The position numbers and the translations under genes are program-made. DNA of 64,000 nucleotides, taken from Thalassospira indica (GTDB lineage: Bacteria > Pseudomonadota > Alphaproteobacteria > Rhodospirillales > Thalassospiraceae). The stretch spans positions 4,218,001-4,282,000 of the forward strand of contig NZ_CP031555.1 in assembly GCF_003403095.1 (NCBI RefSeq). Reading direction: 5' to 3'. Below the pieces are notes generated by a model. It had not been told where the DNA came from. It worked only from the letters and a program-made list of their open reading frames with translations, and did no database searches. Within the stretch, counting starts at the first letter, position 1; each line of letters begins with the position of its first letter. Below are positions 1 through 9,630 of this stretch, in pieces.

Positions 1-22
1 CCGCAAATAAATCGGCCCCACC

Positions 23-71
23 TTGATGTGCATCAACACCTTTTGAGGGTTTGGCGCGCATAAACACAGCC
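23..71 (+). promoter_or_regulatory. FNR-type box and class II promoter, distal copy (P1) upstream of ccoN
   Basis: TTGATGTGCATCAA at 23-36 is a perfect match to the FNR/Anr consensus TTGAT-N4-ATCAA. Its centre is 29.5. A class II start at +41.5 would be near 71, and the -10 slot (59-64) reads CATAAA, four of six matches. The box could instead serve a leftward gene outside the window. Confidence 0.75.
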
Positions 72-144
72 AGTACAGAAGTACCCAGCCGAAGGGCCAA
101 TACGTTTCCGCCGATTGAATTTCTGACGGGTTTGCAAGCCGAGA

Positions 145-193
145 TTGACGTAGGTCAATGGCTTTTGGATGAACTGTCCGCATACTCGCCGAA
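145..193 (+). promoter_or_regulatory. FNR-type box and class II promoter, proximal copy (P2) upstream of ccoN
   Basis: TTGACGTAGGTCAA at 145-158 is a perfect TTGAC-N4-GTCAA repeat, an accepted FNR-family variant. The centre at 151.5 predicts a start near 193, and the -10 slot at 181-186 reads CATACT (four of six). This leaves a leader of about 180 nt before ccoN in which I see no other element. Confidence 0.75.
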
Positions 194-372
194 CGAATTG
201 GGAAACCTCGCCCGCAATAACGCGCCCTGACTTTCAGACAAGGTGCATTTTGGGTGGGGCTTTTTGTGCAGGTGGACCGAAGATCAAGAAGGTCGTCGGT
301 TCATCGGGACTATTGAAACTGCCCGAGAGGGTTTTGGGCAGTTCACCCGACCACCTTGAACGGGAGTCAAGC

Positions 373-1845
373 ATGAGCCAGGGGAGCATGGCACAGGCAG
401 CATCGCCTTCAGTTGCTGTCAATTATAATATGGACGTTGTGCGCTGGGCCGCACTTGCGACCGTATTTTGGGGAGTAGTCGGATTTTTGGTGGGCGATGT
501 CATTGCATGGCAGCTCGCATTTCCGGTTCTCAATTTTGATACAGAATTTCTGAACTTCGGACGCCTGCGTCCGCTGCACACCTCGGCAGTGATCTTTGCC
601 TTTGGCGGTAACGCGCTTCTGGCAACGTCATTCTATGTCGTGCAGCGTACCTGCCGCGCACCGCTTTATGGCGGCCGCGCACTTCCGGCGTTCGTGTTCT
701 GGGGGTACCAGCTGTTCATCGTGATGGCAGCCATCGGTTATGTTACCGGTGTGACCCAGGGTCGTGAATATGCCGAACCGGAATGGTTCGTTGATATCTG
801 GATCACGATCGTCTGGGTTTGCTATCTGGCAATGTTTGTCGGCACCCTTTTGAAACGTACCGAGCCGCACATTTACGTCGCGAACTGGTTCTATCTGGCC
901 TTTATCGTGACCATTGCGATGCTCCATCTTGGCAACAACCTTGCCATTCCGGTCTCGTTCATGGGCACGAAGTCCTATTCGATGTTCTCTGGCGTGCAGG
1001 ATGCATTGACCCAGTGGTGGTACGGCCATAACGCTGTGGGCTTCTTCCTGACGGCTGGCTTCCTCGGCATGATGTACTACTTCATTCCGAAACGTGCCGA
1101 ACGTCCGGTTTATTCCTATCGCCTGTCGATCATCCACTTCTGGGCGCTGATCTTCCTGTATATCTGGGCTGGTCCGCACCACCTGCATTACACCGCACTT
1201 CCTGACTGGGCACAGACCCTTGGCATGACCTTCTCGATCATGCTGTGGATGCCGTCATGGGGCGGGATGATCAACGGTCTGATGACGCTTTCGGGCGCTT
1301 GGGACAAACTGCGCACTGACCCGGTTCTGCGCTTCATGGTCGCGGCTGTCGGTTTCTACGGCATGTCGACCTTCGAAGGCCCGGTCATGTCGATCAAGGC
1401 GGTCAACGGCCTGTCGCACTATACCGACTGGACCATTGGTCACGTGCATTCCGGTGCGCTTGGCTGGGTTGCCTTCGTATCGTTCGGTGCGATCTACTTC
1501 CTGATCCCGGTCCTTTGGCACCGTGAACGCCTGTATTCGATGCGCCTTGTGGCTCATCACTTCTGGCTCGGCACCATCGGGATCGTTCTTTACATCACCT
1601 CGATGTGGGTTTCGGGGATCATGCAGGGTCTGATGTGGCGCGCCTATGACGACCTTGGCTTCTTGCAGTATTCCTTCATCGAAACTGTCGAGGCAATGCA
1701 TCCCTACTACATCATTCGTGCAACCGGTGGCCTGCTGTTCTTGCTGGGTTCGCTGCTGATGGTCTGGAACATCTACAAGACCATCAAGGGTGACCTCCGT
1801 AACGAAGCACCAATCGGCACACCTGCACCCGTTGCAGCCGAATAA
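373..1845 (+). CDS. ccoN: cbb3-type cytochrome c oxidase subunit I (CcoN)
   Basis: Catalytic haem-copper subunit of the high-affinity cbb3 oxidase; it reduces oxygen to water at low oxygen tension in the inner membrane. The 490-residue protein has many hydrophobic helices and the conserved His-bearing stretches of the family, including [34 protein letters not shown] and [13 protein letters not shown], which carry ligands of the haems and CuB. I place the start at ATG 373, behind GGGAG, because the protein then begins MSQGSMAQ as in relatives; the frame is open 68 codons further upstream but without family-like sequence. It is the first gene of ccoNOQP, with ccoO following 14 nt after the stop. 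Two FNR boxes lie upstream. Identification is secure. Confidence 0.97.
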   Translation: MSQGSMAQAASPSVAVNYNMDVVRWAALATVFWGVVGFLVGDVIAWQLAFPVLNFDTEFLNFGRLRPLHTSAVIFAFGGNALLATSFYVVQRTCRAPLYGGRALPAFVFWGYQLFIVMAAIGYVTGVTQGREYAEPEWFVDIWITIVWVCYLAMFVGTLLKRTEPHIYVANWFYLAFIVTIAMLHLGNNLAIPVSFMGTKSYSMFSGVQDALTQWWYGHNAVGFFLTAGFLGMMYYFIPKRAERPVYSYRLSIIHFWALIFLYIWAGPHHLHYTALPDWAQTLGMTFSIMLWMPSWGGMINGLMTLSGAWDKLRTDPVLRFMVAAVGFYGMSTFEGPVMSIKAVNGLSHYTDWTIGHVHSGALGWVAFVSFGAIYFLIPVLWHRERLYSMRLVAHHFWLGTIGIVLYITSMWVSGIMQGLMWRAYDDLGFLQYSFIETVEAMHPYYIIRATGGLLFLLGSLLMVWNIYKTIKGDLRNEAPIGTPAPVAAE

Positions 1846-1859
1846 GGGGGGAACCAGAG

Positions 1860-2591
1860 ATGCTTCTTAAAAAACACCATATCGTAGAAAAGAACGTCTT
1901 CTTTCTGATCCTTGGTATTTTCCTGACCATCATCATCGGCGGTATCGTTGAAATTGTACCGTTGTTCACGATGGAGCAGACCATTGAGAAAGTGGAAGGT
2001 GTCCGTCCCTATTCGCCACTCGAACAGGCCGGTCGTAACATCTATCTCCGCGAAGGTTGCTATAACTGCCATTCCCAGCAGATCCGTCCGTTCCGTGACG
2101 AGGTCGAACGTTATGGCCATTACAGCCTTGCAGCAGAATCGATGTATGACCATCCGTTCCAGTGGGGGTCAAAACGAACCGGTCCGGATCTGGCACGTGT
2201 CGGCGGAAAATATTCCAACGCATGGCATGTGGCCCACCTGATTGACCCGCGCGCTGTTGTGCCGGAATCGATCATGCCGGGTTATCCGTTCCTGGCGGAA
2301 CGCAAACTGAATTTCGACGACGCTCAGGCACATCTCGAAACCCTCAAGATGGTAGGTGTCCCCTATACAGACGAGATGATCGAGGCAGCCAAGGCAGACC
2401 TGTATCTGCAGGCCAGCGAGGATGCGGCCTATGACGATGATTTCCTCGCGCGCTATCCGAATGCGGCAACAGGTGACTTTGACGGCAACCCGGCAGAATT
2501 GACCGAAATGGATGCGCTTGTTGCGTACCTGCAGGTCCTGGGCCGGATGGTCGACTTCACCACCTACAACCCGCAGATGAACCTGCGCTAA
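1860..2591 (+). CDS. ccoO: cbb3-type cytochrome c oxidase subunit II (CcoO)
   Basis: Membrane-anchored monohaem cytochrome c subunit that passes electrons towards CcoN. One N-terminal membrane helix (about residues 12-34) is followed by a periplasmic domain. The haem c motif CYNCH is at residues 67-71. The length of 243 aa is usual for CcoO. A strong AAGGGGGG ribosome site precedes the start. Second gene of the operon. Confidence 0.97.
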   Translation: MLLKKHHIVEKNVFFLILGIFLTIIIGGIVEIVPLFTMEQTIEKVEGVRPYSPLEQAGRNIYLREGCYNCHSQQIRPFRDEVERYGHYSLAAESMYDHPFQWGSKRTGPDLARVGGKYSNAWHVAHLIDPRAVVPESIMPGYPFLAERKLNFDDAQAHLETLKMVGVPYTDEMIEAAKADLYLQASEDAAYDDDFLARYPNAATGDFDGNPAELTEMDALVAYLQVLGRMVDFTTYNPQMNLR

Positions 2592-2606
2592 TGCAAGGGG
2601 ATCGTC

Positions 2607-2768
2607 ATGGAATTCTTTACGCAACTCGCTGACTTTTTCCGCCCTCTGTGGGGTCTGTGGCTGATGCTGCTGTTCGGCGCGATTATTGCCTGGGTCATGT
2701 GGCCAAGCAAAAAGCGCAACAAGGACATGGAATCGCATGCGCAGATCCCCTTCCGGGATCAGGATTGA
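2607..2768 (+). CDS. ccoQ: cbb3 oxidase small subunit CcoQ
   Basis: A 53-codon gene between ccoO and ccoP. The product has a single transmembrane helix (about residues 13-32, LWGLWLMLLFGAIIAWVMW) and a short charged cytoplasmic tail (PSKKRNKDMESH). In other bacteria CcoQ helps assembly and stability of the oxidase. The start ATG follows AAGGGGATCGTC, and the stop lies 15 nt before ccoP. Short, but position and topology make it convincing. Confidence 0.92.
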   Translation: MEFFTQLADFFRPLWGLWLMLLFGAIIAWVMWPSKKRNKDMESHAQIPFRDQD

Positions 2769-2783
2769 GGGGAGAACAGAGCA

Positions 2784-3656
2784 ATGTCGACAAAAGTCGA
2801 GAAAGATCAGGTATCTGGCACAGATACCACCGGTCATGAATGGGATGGCATCAAGGAACTGAATACCCCGCTGCCATCCTGGTGGGTCTATGTCTTCTGG
2901 ATCACCGTCATCTGGTCTGTTGGTTATTGGGTGGTTTACCCGTCCTGGCCGACTGCCAATGACTACCTCAAAGGTATGTTTGGCACCACCAACCGTACCG
3001 AACTGCACGAAACCATGGCCAGTGTTGCGGCCGAACGTGCACCTTACATGGAACGTCTGGCTGCCCTGGATGTATCGGAAATCGCCAATGACAGCGAACT
3101 TCTGAACTTCTCCATGGCTGGTGGCAAGGCCGTTTTCGCCGATAACTGCGCACCGTGCCATGGCACCGGTGGTTCGGGTAACCCGGGCTTCCCGTCGCTT
3201 CAGGACGATGCCTGGCTTTGGGGTGGGACGCTTGAGGCGATCAACGAAACGCTGCATGTTGGCGTGCGTTGGGATGCCAATGAAGATACCCGCTTCAATG
3301 ATATGCCGGCATTTGGGCGTGACGAACTGCTTGAACGCGACCAGATCGAAGATGTGGTTCAATATGTTCTGTCCTTCACGGACCGTGCAACTGACGCCGC
3401 TGCGGCCGATCGCGGTGCGGTCGTTTTTGAGGAAAACTGCGCTTCTTGCCACGGTGACGATGCCAAAGGCGTTCAGGATCTCGGTGCACCGAACCTGACG
3501 GATGCCATCTGGCTTTATGGTGGTTCGAAAGAAACCATCACCGAAACGGTCATGAATTCCCGTCGCGGCGTCATGCCGGCATGGGAAGGCCGTCTGGACG
3601 AAGAAACCATCAAAATGCTGACGGTTTATGTCCACTCGCTCGGTGGCGGCCAGTAA
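2784..3656 (+). CDS. ccoP: cbb3-type cytochrome c oxidase subunit III (CcoP), dihaem
   Basis: Dihaem cytochrome c that accepts electrons from soluble or membrane cytochrome c and hands them to CcoO. It has an N-terminal membrane helix (about residues 33-52, rich in Trp) and two c-type domains with CAPCH (122-126) and CASCH (219-223). The length of 290 aa is normal. The start follows GGGGAGAACAGAGCA. A rho-independent terminator closes the operon after the stop. Confidence 0.97.
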   Translation: MSTKVEKDQVSGTDTTGHEWDGIKELNTPLPSWWVYVFWITVIWSVGYWVVYPSWPTANDYLKGMFGTTNRTELHETMASVAAERAPYMERLAALDVSEIANDSELLNFSMAGGKAVFADNCAPCHGTGGSGNPGFPSLQDDAWLWGGTLEAINETLHVGVRWDANEDTRFNDMPAFGRDELLERDQIEDVVQYVLSFTDRATDAAAADRGAVVFEENCASCHGDDAKGVQDLGAPNLTDAIWLYGGSKETITETVMNSRRGVMPAWEGRLDEETIKMLTVYVHSLGGGQ

Positions 3657-3694
3657 GTCCGCATACTAAGTCCACAGTCCAAGACAACTTTTCC

Positions 3695-3730
3695 AAAAAG
3701 GCCCGTGATTTGTAATCGCGGGCCTTTTTC
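3695..3730 (+). terminator. Rho-independent terminator after ccoNOQP
   Basis: The stem AAAAAGGCCCG / CGGGCCTTTTT with a 13-nt loop ends in a T run. It separates ccoNOQP from ccoGHIS, which explains why ccoG needs its own FNR promoter. Confidence 0.85.
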
Positions 3731-3780
3731 TTTGCCCGGCAGCTCACCCACAATAATTCACACCAATATCGGCTAATAAA

Positions 3781-3829
3781 TTGACATGTGTCATGGTGTG
3801 CAAGCCGGGTCTCTCGTATTTTCTGCCTG
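3781..3829 (+). promoter_or_regulatory. FNR-type box and class II promoter of ccoGHIS
   Basis: TTGACATGTGTCAT at 3781-3794 matches TTGAC-N4-GTCAA with one mismatch at the last base. Its centre (3787.5) puts the start near 3829, and the expected -10 slot at 3817-3822 is TATTTT. The geometry matches the ccoN promoters. The leader to the ccoG start is about 140 nt. Confidence 0.7.
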
Positions 3830-3969
3830 AGATTTGAATAATTAGAGTTTGCTCTGCAAAGCTGCCAGAAACCCAAGTTCTCCTGACAGACCAACCTTCA
3901 AAGCGACTGGCGGTTCGACGCCGCATAGAGAGCAGTCGCAAGGTTCAGAGCACCAACCAGGTAGCGAAC

Positions 3970-5475
3970 ATGGCCATGTCCACTTTGCAGCAACCAGATA
4001 TCGAACCCAAAAACGTCCCGCACATCGTTGACGAAGGCGATTATGACGAAGTCCCGCTCTATAAAAAGCGCGACAAAGTCTATCCGAAGCGCGTCTCAGG
4101 ACGTTTCCGGAACCTGAAGTGGTTTGCGCTGATTGCACTTCTGGGCATTTACTGGGTCGTGCCATGGCTGCGCTGGGATCGTGGACCAAGCGCACCGGAT
4201 CAGGCCGTTCTGATCGATATGGATCTTGGGCGTGCCTATTTCTTCTTCATCGAAATCTGGCCGCAGGAAGTCTATTACATCACCGGCATCCTGATCATGG
4301 CAGCCGTTGGGCTGTTCCTTGCAACGTCCCTCTTCGGGCGTATCTGGTGCGGCTATGCCTGCCCGCAGACGGTGTGGACGGATCTGTTCATGCTGGTTGA
4401 ACGCTATATCCAGGGCGACCGCAACGCCCGTGTCCGGCTGGACAAATCGAAATGGACGCTGGAAAAAATCTGGAAAATCAGCGCAACACACGTGGCATGG
4501 ATTGCGATCTCCATGGCGACCGGTGGTGCCTTTGTCCTTTATTTCCACGACGCCCCGACCGTGATGGTCGATATTTTCACCGGTAACGCATCATTTGGCA
4601 CCTATGTTACCATCGCCTTCCTGACGGGTTCGACTTACCTTCTGGCCGGTTGGGCGCGTGAACAGGTTTGCACCTATATGTGCCCGTGGCCGCGCTTCCA
4701 GTCCGCCATGCTTGACGATGAAAGCATGATCGTCACCTATGAAAGCTGGCGCGGGGAAACGCGTGGCCCGATCAAACGTAAAAACCTTATGCGCGGCGAA
4801 GTGCCCGAAACCGGCCACTGCATCGACTGCCACGCCTGCGTAAACGTTTGCCCGACCGGTATCGATATCCGCGATGGTTTGCAAATGGAATGCATTGGCT
4901 GTGGGCTTTGCATCGATGCCTGCAACGAGATGATGGACAAGGTCGGCTTCCCGCGCGATCTGGTGCGCTTCGACTCGGTCCAGAACAGCCAACTCCGTGC
5001 TCAGGGCAAAGCCACACGTGTACGCATCATTCGCCCCAGAACGATATTCTATGCGGTGCTTCTGGTGCTCGTCGCATCCGTCATGATGTTTGGTCTGGCC
5101 AACCGTTCGGTGCTTGAACTCAATGTTCTGCGCGACCGTAACCCGCTGTTCGTCGCCCTGTCTGATGGTGATGTGCGCAACGGCTATACCCTTAAGGTTC
5201 TCAACAAGGAACAGGCAGAAAAAACCTATGTTCTGTCGCTTGAAGGAATTGACGCAACTGATTTCCAGATCATCGGCCTGACCCCGAACCAGGACGGCAC
5301 CTATGATCTTGACGTGGCCCCCGACCGGGTCGGCAGTTTCCGTGTCTTTGTGGCAGCTGATCCCCAAACACTTGATGGTAAATCGACACCATTTGAATTC
5401 ACGGTGACCGATAAGGAAACCGGCAATACCGAAACATATGATACAGTGTTCGCCGGTCCGGAAAACGACCGCTGA
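3970..5475 (+). CDS. ccoG: Cytochrome c oxidase accessory protein CcoG (FixG/RdxA), Fe-S cupric reductase
   Basis: Membrane iron-sulphur protein needed for cbb3 maturation; work on relatives assigns Cu(II) to Cu(I) reduction feeding the CcoI/CcoA copper route. Features: several membrane helices (RNLKWFALIALLGIYWVVPWL, then IWCGYACPQTVW and YMCPWPRFQ loops), a double ferredoxin motif (CIDCHACVNVCP and CIGCGLCIDACN, at about residues 280-320), and a C-terminal immunoglobulin-like periplasmic domain after a last helix near residue 370. The length of 501 aa is typical. ATG 3970 has only a weak site (AGGTAG) in front; ATG 3976 is an alternative. First gene of ccoGHIS, under the FNR box at 3781. 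Confidence 0.95.
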   Translation: MAMSTLQQPDIEPKNVPHIVDEGDYDEVPLYKKRDKVYPKRVSGRFRNLKWFALIALLGIYWVVPWLRWDRGPSAPDQAVLIDMDLGRAYFFFIEIWPQEVYYITGILIMAAVGLFLATSLFGRIWCGYACPQTVWTDLFMLVERYIQGDRNARVRLDKSKWTLEKIWKISATHVAWIAISMATGGAFVLYFHDAPTVMVDIFTGNASFGTYVTIAFLTGSTYLLAGWAREQVCTYMCPWPRFQSAMLDDESMIVTYESWRGETRGPIKRKNLMRGEVPETGHCIDCHACVNVCPTGIDIRDGLQMECIGCGLCIDACNEMMDKVGFPRDLVRFDSVQNSQLRAQGKATRVRIIRPRTIFYAVLLVLVASVMMFGLANRSVLELNVLRDRNPLFVALSDGDVRNGYTLKVLNKEQAEKTYVLSLEGIDATDFQIIGLTPNQDGTYDLDVAPDRVGSFRVFVAADPQTLDGKSTPFEFTVTDKETGNTETYDTVFAGPENDR

Positions 5476-5507
5476 TCGCAAAAGCGTTTCAGTTCAGGAG
5501 ACAAGAT

Positions 5508-6026
5508 ATGGCAATGCAGATGACATCACCTTCCACAGATCAGAATGGCCCGCGCAAGTCGGATCGCTGGATTCCGTGGTATTTTGTCGGCGGCTTCGCC
5601 GTCATGCTGGTTGCCAATATTTCGCTGATCACATTTTCGATGACCAGCTGGAATGGCCTTGTGACCAAGCATGCCTTCGAAGAGGGCAACAACTATAACG
5701 CGGCCATTTCCGGTGCTGCCCGTCAGGAAGAACTGGGCTGGCGCAGCAAGCTTAGTGTCGATGGTGTCATTGATCAAAACGGCACCATCACCGTCCTGTT
5801 CCGCGACAAAGATTCCAACCCGATCACCGGGGCGAAAATGTCCATTGTGATGTCGCGCGCGGATCGTGATGATCTTGATACCACCATCGCGATGGCCGAA
5901 ATCGCACCGGGTGAATATCGTGCAAGTGCTGCCTTCCCGGTTTATGGTCGTTGGCAATTGCGCACCATCGCCAACGCGATGGGGGATGATTATCAAACTG
6001 TCGAGTATGTCGTCGTAAATCCATGA
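5508..6026 (+). CDS. ccoH: cbb3 assembly protein CcoH (FixH)
   Basis: Small membrane-anchored protein required for stable cbb3 assembly. It has one N-terminal helix (about residues 22-46) and a periplasmic FixH domain ending in VVVNP, 172 aa in all. An AGGAGAC site precedes ATG 5508; in-frame ATGs at codons 3 and 5 are possible alternatives. Its stop overlaps the ccoI start in an ATGA junction, suggesting translational coupling. Confidence 0.9.
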   Translation: MAMQMTSPSTDQNGPRKSDRWIPWYFVGGFAVMLVANISLITFSMTSWNGLVTKHAFEEGNNYNAAISGAARQEELGWRSKLSVDGVIDQNGTITVLFRDKDSNPITGAKMSIVMSRADRDDLDTTIAMAEIAPGEYRASAAFPVYGRWQLRTIANAMGDDYQTVEYVVVNP

Positions 6027-8446
6027 ACGTCGCCCTTCAGCCCTGTCGCCATTGCGGCGAGCCGGTGACAGCCATGTCACCTGCCGCACCCGACTTTTGT
6101 TGTGCCGGGTGTTCTGGCGCCTATGAGCTCTTGGGCGAAATGGGGCTGACATCCTATTACAACCGACGCGCAATCGATCCCAAGGTCCGCGCCCTTCGCC
6201 CGGACGAAGACGAAATCGCAAGCTTTGATTTCACCGAACTGGCCAACACCGATGACGACGGCCACCATCACCTGAACCTGATGGTCGATGGCATTCACTG
6301 TGCGGCCTGTGTCTGGCTGATCGAAACCCTTCTGCAACGAAACAGTGCCGTCTTGCAGGCCCGCGTCAATATGACGACACGCCGCCTGCGGCTGAGCTGG
6401 CAAGGCCATGTATCCGATATCGAAGACATCATTCGCCCGGTGATGCAGATGGGCTATCGCCTGATCCCGTTTGACCCGGCCGCCCTTGAGCAGGCAACAA
6501 CATCGCGCAACAAGGAATTGCTGCGCTGTCTGGCGGTTGCCGGGTTTGCGGCGGGGAACGTGATGTTGCTGTCGGTCTCGGTCTGGGCCGGATATTTTCA
6601 GGGCATGGGCGGGGCGACCCGCGATCTGTTTCACTGGATATCCGCCCTGATCGCGCTGCCTGCGGCGGCCTATGCCGGATTGCCGTTTTATCGATCTGCG
6701 CTTGGCGCCATTCGCAATCGCCGGGTCAATATGGATGTGCCGATCAGTCTAGGCGTCATTCTGGCACTTGGCATGAGCTTGGCACAAACCATTCGCGGCG
6801 AACCACATGCTTATTTCGACAGTGCGATTACCCTTTTATTCTTTCTTTTGATCGGGCGCTATCTTGATGGTCGTGCACGCGGGCAGGCACGCTCGGCGGC
6901 TGAACATCTTTTGTCACTTAATGCCCGCTCGATCACCGTGATTGAACCTGATGGCACGCGACGTCTGATCGCACCGCAAAAGGCCACACCGGGCATGATC
7001 GTTCTGGCTGCGGCCGGTGAACGGATCGGCATTGACGGCAAGGTGATCGACGGCCAATCTGATGTCGATACCAGCATCATTACCGGCGAAAGCATCCCTG
7101 TTCTGACCCGTCCGGGCACCACCGTATTTGCTGGAACCACCAATATTTCCGCCCCGCTTCGTATCGAAGTCACCGCCACCGGTGGCAATACGTTGCTGTC
7201 CGAAATCGTGCGTCTGATGGAAAATGCCGAACAGGGCCGTGCCAGATATGTCGCGATCGCTGATCGGGTGGCAAAGGCCTATGCGCCGGTTGTTCACACC
7301 TTGTCCCTGGCGACCTTTATCGGCTGGTGGCTGATTGGTGGGATTGGCTGGCAGGATGCGCTGATGAACGCCATCGCCGTTCTGATCATTACCTGCCCCT
7401 GTGCGCTGGCGCTTGCAGTTCCGGTGGTTCAGGTCATTGCCACCGGGCGTCTGTTGCGTGCGGGCATTCTTGTCAAATCGGCAACCGCCCTTGAACGACT
7501 GACCAAGATTACCGGCATCATTTTCGATAAAACCGGCACATTGACCACAGGCAAACCCGAACTGGTCGGCCAACCACAGCAAGACAAACTGATGCTTGCC
7601 GCTGGCATGGCCGCCAACAGCAATCATCCGTTATCCCGCGCACTGGTGCGTGCCGCCGGAAACGTGACCCCGCAAACCAATGTTACCGAACAAGCTGGTC
7701 TCGGCCTGATGATGCAGGGTCCCGCGGGTCCGATCCGGCTTGGCAGCCGTGCTTTCTGCGATGTTGCCGAAAACGCCGATGTACCATCCGATATCACCGG
7801 ACCGGAATTGTGGTTGTCTGAGCCGGGCGTTGCCCCGACCCGTTTTGTCTTCCGCGATACGATGCGCAGCGACGCACCCGAAGTGATCGACACCCTTCGC
7901 ACGCGTGGTTTTGAAATGACCCTGTTGTCGGGTGACCGCGAAAGCACCGTGCGACAGCTTGCCGAAACACTCGGCATTACCAACTGGATGGCACGCATGT
8001 CGCCAACCGAAAAAGCCAACCATATTCAGGCCCGTGCGGATCGCGGCAACCATGATTTGATGGTCGGCGATGGCATCAACGACGCACCGGCCCTTGCAGC
8101 GGCGCATGCGTCAATGTCGCCAGCGACCGCCGCTGAAATTTCGCAAAATGCGGCCGATATCGTGTTTCAGGGGGATCGGCTTGGCGCCGTGATCGAGGCA
8201 ATTGATGTCGCGCGCAAGGCTGATCGACTTGTCCGTCAAAATTTTGCCCTGTCTTTTGCCTATAACGTGATTACGATCCCGTTGGCGGTATCAGGGTTTG
8301 TCACCCCGCTTTTTGCGGCAATCGCCATGTCATCCTCATCCCTGATTGTGATCGCCAATGCCTTGCGTTTACACGCAAAATCGGGCAAGTCTGACGGGGT
8401 CGGCATCAAACCGGCGACCACGTTGTCGCAGCAGGCAGGGATATAA
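6023..8446 (+). CDS. ccoI: Copper-translocating P-type ATPase CcoI (FixI)
   Basis: P1B-type ATPase that exports Cu(I) for the CuB centre of the cbb3 oxidase rather than for detoxification. Visible in order: an N-terminal Cys cluster (C8, C11, C26, C27, C30), an HMA-type site GIHCAAC (C93, C96), the actuator motif TGES, the membrane CPC motif (458-460), the phosphorylation site DKTGTLT (D502) and the hinge GDGINDAPA. The length of 807 aa is usual for FixI. It starts inside the last codons of ccoH, and ccoS begins 4 nt after its stop. The position in ccoGHIS supports CcoI over CopA. Confidence 0.96.
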   Translation: MNVALQPCRHCGEPVTAMSPAAPDFCCAGCSGAYELLGEMGLTSYYNRRAIDPKVRALRPDEDEIASFDFTELANTDDDGHHHLNLMVDGIHCAACVWLIETLLQRNSAVLQARVNMTTRRLRLSWQGHVSDIEDIIRPVMQMGYRLIPFDPAALEQATTSRNKELLRCLAVAGFAAGNVMLLSVSVWAGYFQGMGGATRDLFHWISALIALPAAAYAGLPFYRSALGAIRNRRVNMDVPISLGVILALGMSLAQTIRGEPHAYFDSAITLLFFLLIGRYLDGRARGQARSAAEHLLSLNARSITVIEPDGTRRLIAPQKATPGMIVLAAAGERIGIDGKVIDGQSDVDTSIITGESIPVLTRPGTTVFAGTTNISAPLRIEVTATGGNTLLSEIVRLMENAEQGRARYVAIADRVAKAYAPVVHTLSLATFIGWWLIGGIGWQDALMNAIAVLIITCPCALALAVPVVQVIATGRLLRAGILVKSATALERLTKITGIIFDKTGTLTTGKPELVGQPQQDKLMLAAGMAANSNHPLSRALVRAAGNVTPQTNVTEQAGLGLMMQGPAGPIRLGSRAFCDVAENADVPSDITGPELWLSEPGVAPTRFVFRDTMRSDAPEVIDTLRTRGFEMTLLSGDRESTVRQLAETLGITNWMARMSPTEKANHIQARADRGNHDLMVGDGINDAPALAAAHASMSPATAAEISQNAADIVFQGDRLGAVIEAIDVARKADRLVRQNFALSFAYNVITIPLAVSGFVTPLFAAIAMSSSSLIVIANALRLHAKSGKSDGVGIKPATTLSQQAGI

Positions 8447-8450
8447 TGCC

Positions 8451-8639
8451 ATGAGCAACCTCCTTCTCCTGATCCCGATTGCATTGTTTCTGGGCCTTCT
8501 GGGCCTTGGGGCCTTCTTGTGGTCGTTGCGTTCCGGGCAGTTTGACGATATGGAAGGTGCGGCAAATCGCATTCTGTTTGATGACGATGACGTCACGCCT
8601 CCGGGGAACTCAAAGAAGTTCCATCAAGGCGATAGTTAG
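8451..8639 (+). CDS. ccoS: cbb3 oxidase maturation protein CcoS (FixS)
   Basis: A 62-residue membrane protein with one N-terminal helix (LLLLIPIALFLGLLGLGAFLW) followed by the family signature of a basic-to-acidic tail (SLRSGQFDDMEGAANRILFD). CcoS is needed for cofactor insertion into cbb3. I start at ATG 8451, directly after the ccoI stop; the same frame is open further upstream inside ccoI but is not family-like. No terminator is visible before fnrL, so read-through is possible. Confidence 0.92.
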   Translation: MSNLLLLIPIALFLGLLGLGAFLWSLRSGQFDDMEGAANRILFDDDDVTPPGNSKKFHQGDS

Positions 8640-8718
8640 AATTGCTTGAAACAGGGCTATCTCATCGGATAGATTTGTTTACAATCCGCCTACCGGGTCA
8701 CCAGCATCGGAGTCTACG

Positions 8719-9417
8719 ATGGCAGTCCGCCCTCAAATCTGCGAAGCCTGTTCTATCAAGGACTTAACTTTTTGCTCCGCATTGCATGGCGATGAACATG
8801 ATCAGCTGCGTCAATTGCTTACGCATGCACATTATGACCCGCACACGACGATTTTCCACGAGGCAGAAGACGCAGACTACGTCTTCAACGTCACATCCGG
8901 CTCTGTAAAGTTGTATAAATTGCTGGGCGATGGTCGCCGTCAGATCACAGGTTTTCTGTTTGCCGGTGACTTTCTTGGCCTCGCACTGAATGCCAATTAC
9001 AGCTACACCGCCGAGGCGATTGAACCGGTAACCGCATGTCGGTTCCCGCGTCAGAAGCTGGAAAAACTGTTCGACAAGTTTCCGCATCTTGAAAAACGCA
9101 TGCTGGGCATGGCGGTCGATGAACTGGCCGCCGCACAGGATCAGATGCTTCTGCTTGGCCGCAAGACCGCCAAGGAAAAGGTCGCATCCTTCCTTTTGAT
9201 GCTGGCCCGCCGTCAGGAACACCGCGGCGAAAGCAGCGAGACCATCAATGTCCCGATGAGCCGTTCCGACATTGCCGACTATCTGGGTCTGACCATTGAA
9301 ACCGTGTCACGCACCCTGACCCAGTTGCGCAAGGAAGCAACGATTACGCTCAAGGATAACCGCCATATCGAGGCGGTCGGTCTCGACATGCTTGAAGATC
9401 TTGCCGAAGGTCTGTGA
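8719..9417 (+). CDS. fnrL: FNR-type oxygen-sensing transcriptional regulator (FnrL-like)
   Basis: Crp/Fnr family regulator of 232 residues. The N-terminal cysteines C8, C11 and C19 (C-X2-C-X7-C) plus C107 are placed to bind an oxygen-labile [4Fe-4S] cluster, as in FnrL/FNR; FixK lacks such a set. A cyclic-nucleotide-binding-like domain is followed by an HTH near 175-200 with the recognition helix ETVSRTL, whose E-xx-SR residues read TTGA half-sites in FNR. It most likely activates ccoNOQP and ccoGHIS through the three boxes seen here. No FNR box lies in its own 79-nt upstream gap, so I see no direct autoregulation. Confidence 0.9.
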   Translation: MAVRPQICEACSIKDLTFCSALHGDEHDQLRQLLTHAHYDPHTTIFHEAEDADYVFNVTSGSVKLYKLLGDGRRQITGFLFAGDFLGLALNANYSYTAEAIEPVTACRFPRQKLEKLFDKFPHLEKRMLGMAVDELAAAQDQMLLLGRKTAKEKVASFLLMLARRQEHRGESSETINVPMSRSDIADYLGLTIETVSRTLTQLRKEATITLKDNRHIEAVGLDMLEDLAEGL

Positions 9418-9630
9418 TTTCTGCGTGCCTGTAATCGGCCAATAGCATTTTAGGACGCTGATCCTTCGAACGATCAGCCAAACCACGCCCAAAATCCCGG
9501 TTATTGGCCGAATTGCCTATTTCGCGATTGCAAAAAAGGTTTCCCGATCGCGGTCATGATATTGTAAACATGACCGCACGCTCGACAAAGATCGAGCAGC
9601 GAAATCCGGTTGTACCGGGGGAGAAACGTC

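Noticed and set aside
2169..3635. Open frame of 488 codons on the minus strand opposite ccoO, ccoQ and ccoP
   Set aside because: It mirrors genes with haem motifs in order, has no ribosome site or family-like sequence, and arises from the codon bias of the + strand.
8640..8718. Search for an FNR box in front of fnrL
   Set aside because: No TTGAT/ATCAA or TTGAC/GTCAA pair with a 4-nt spacer is present.
9457..9478. GCTGATC/GATCAGC hairpin after fnrL as a terminator
   Set aside because: No T run on either strand. Noted only as a hairpin in the panB upstream region.
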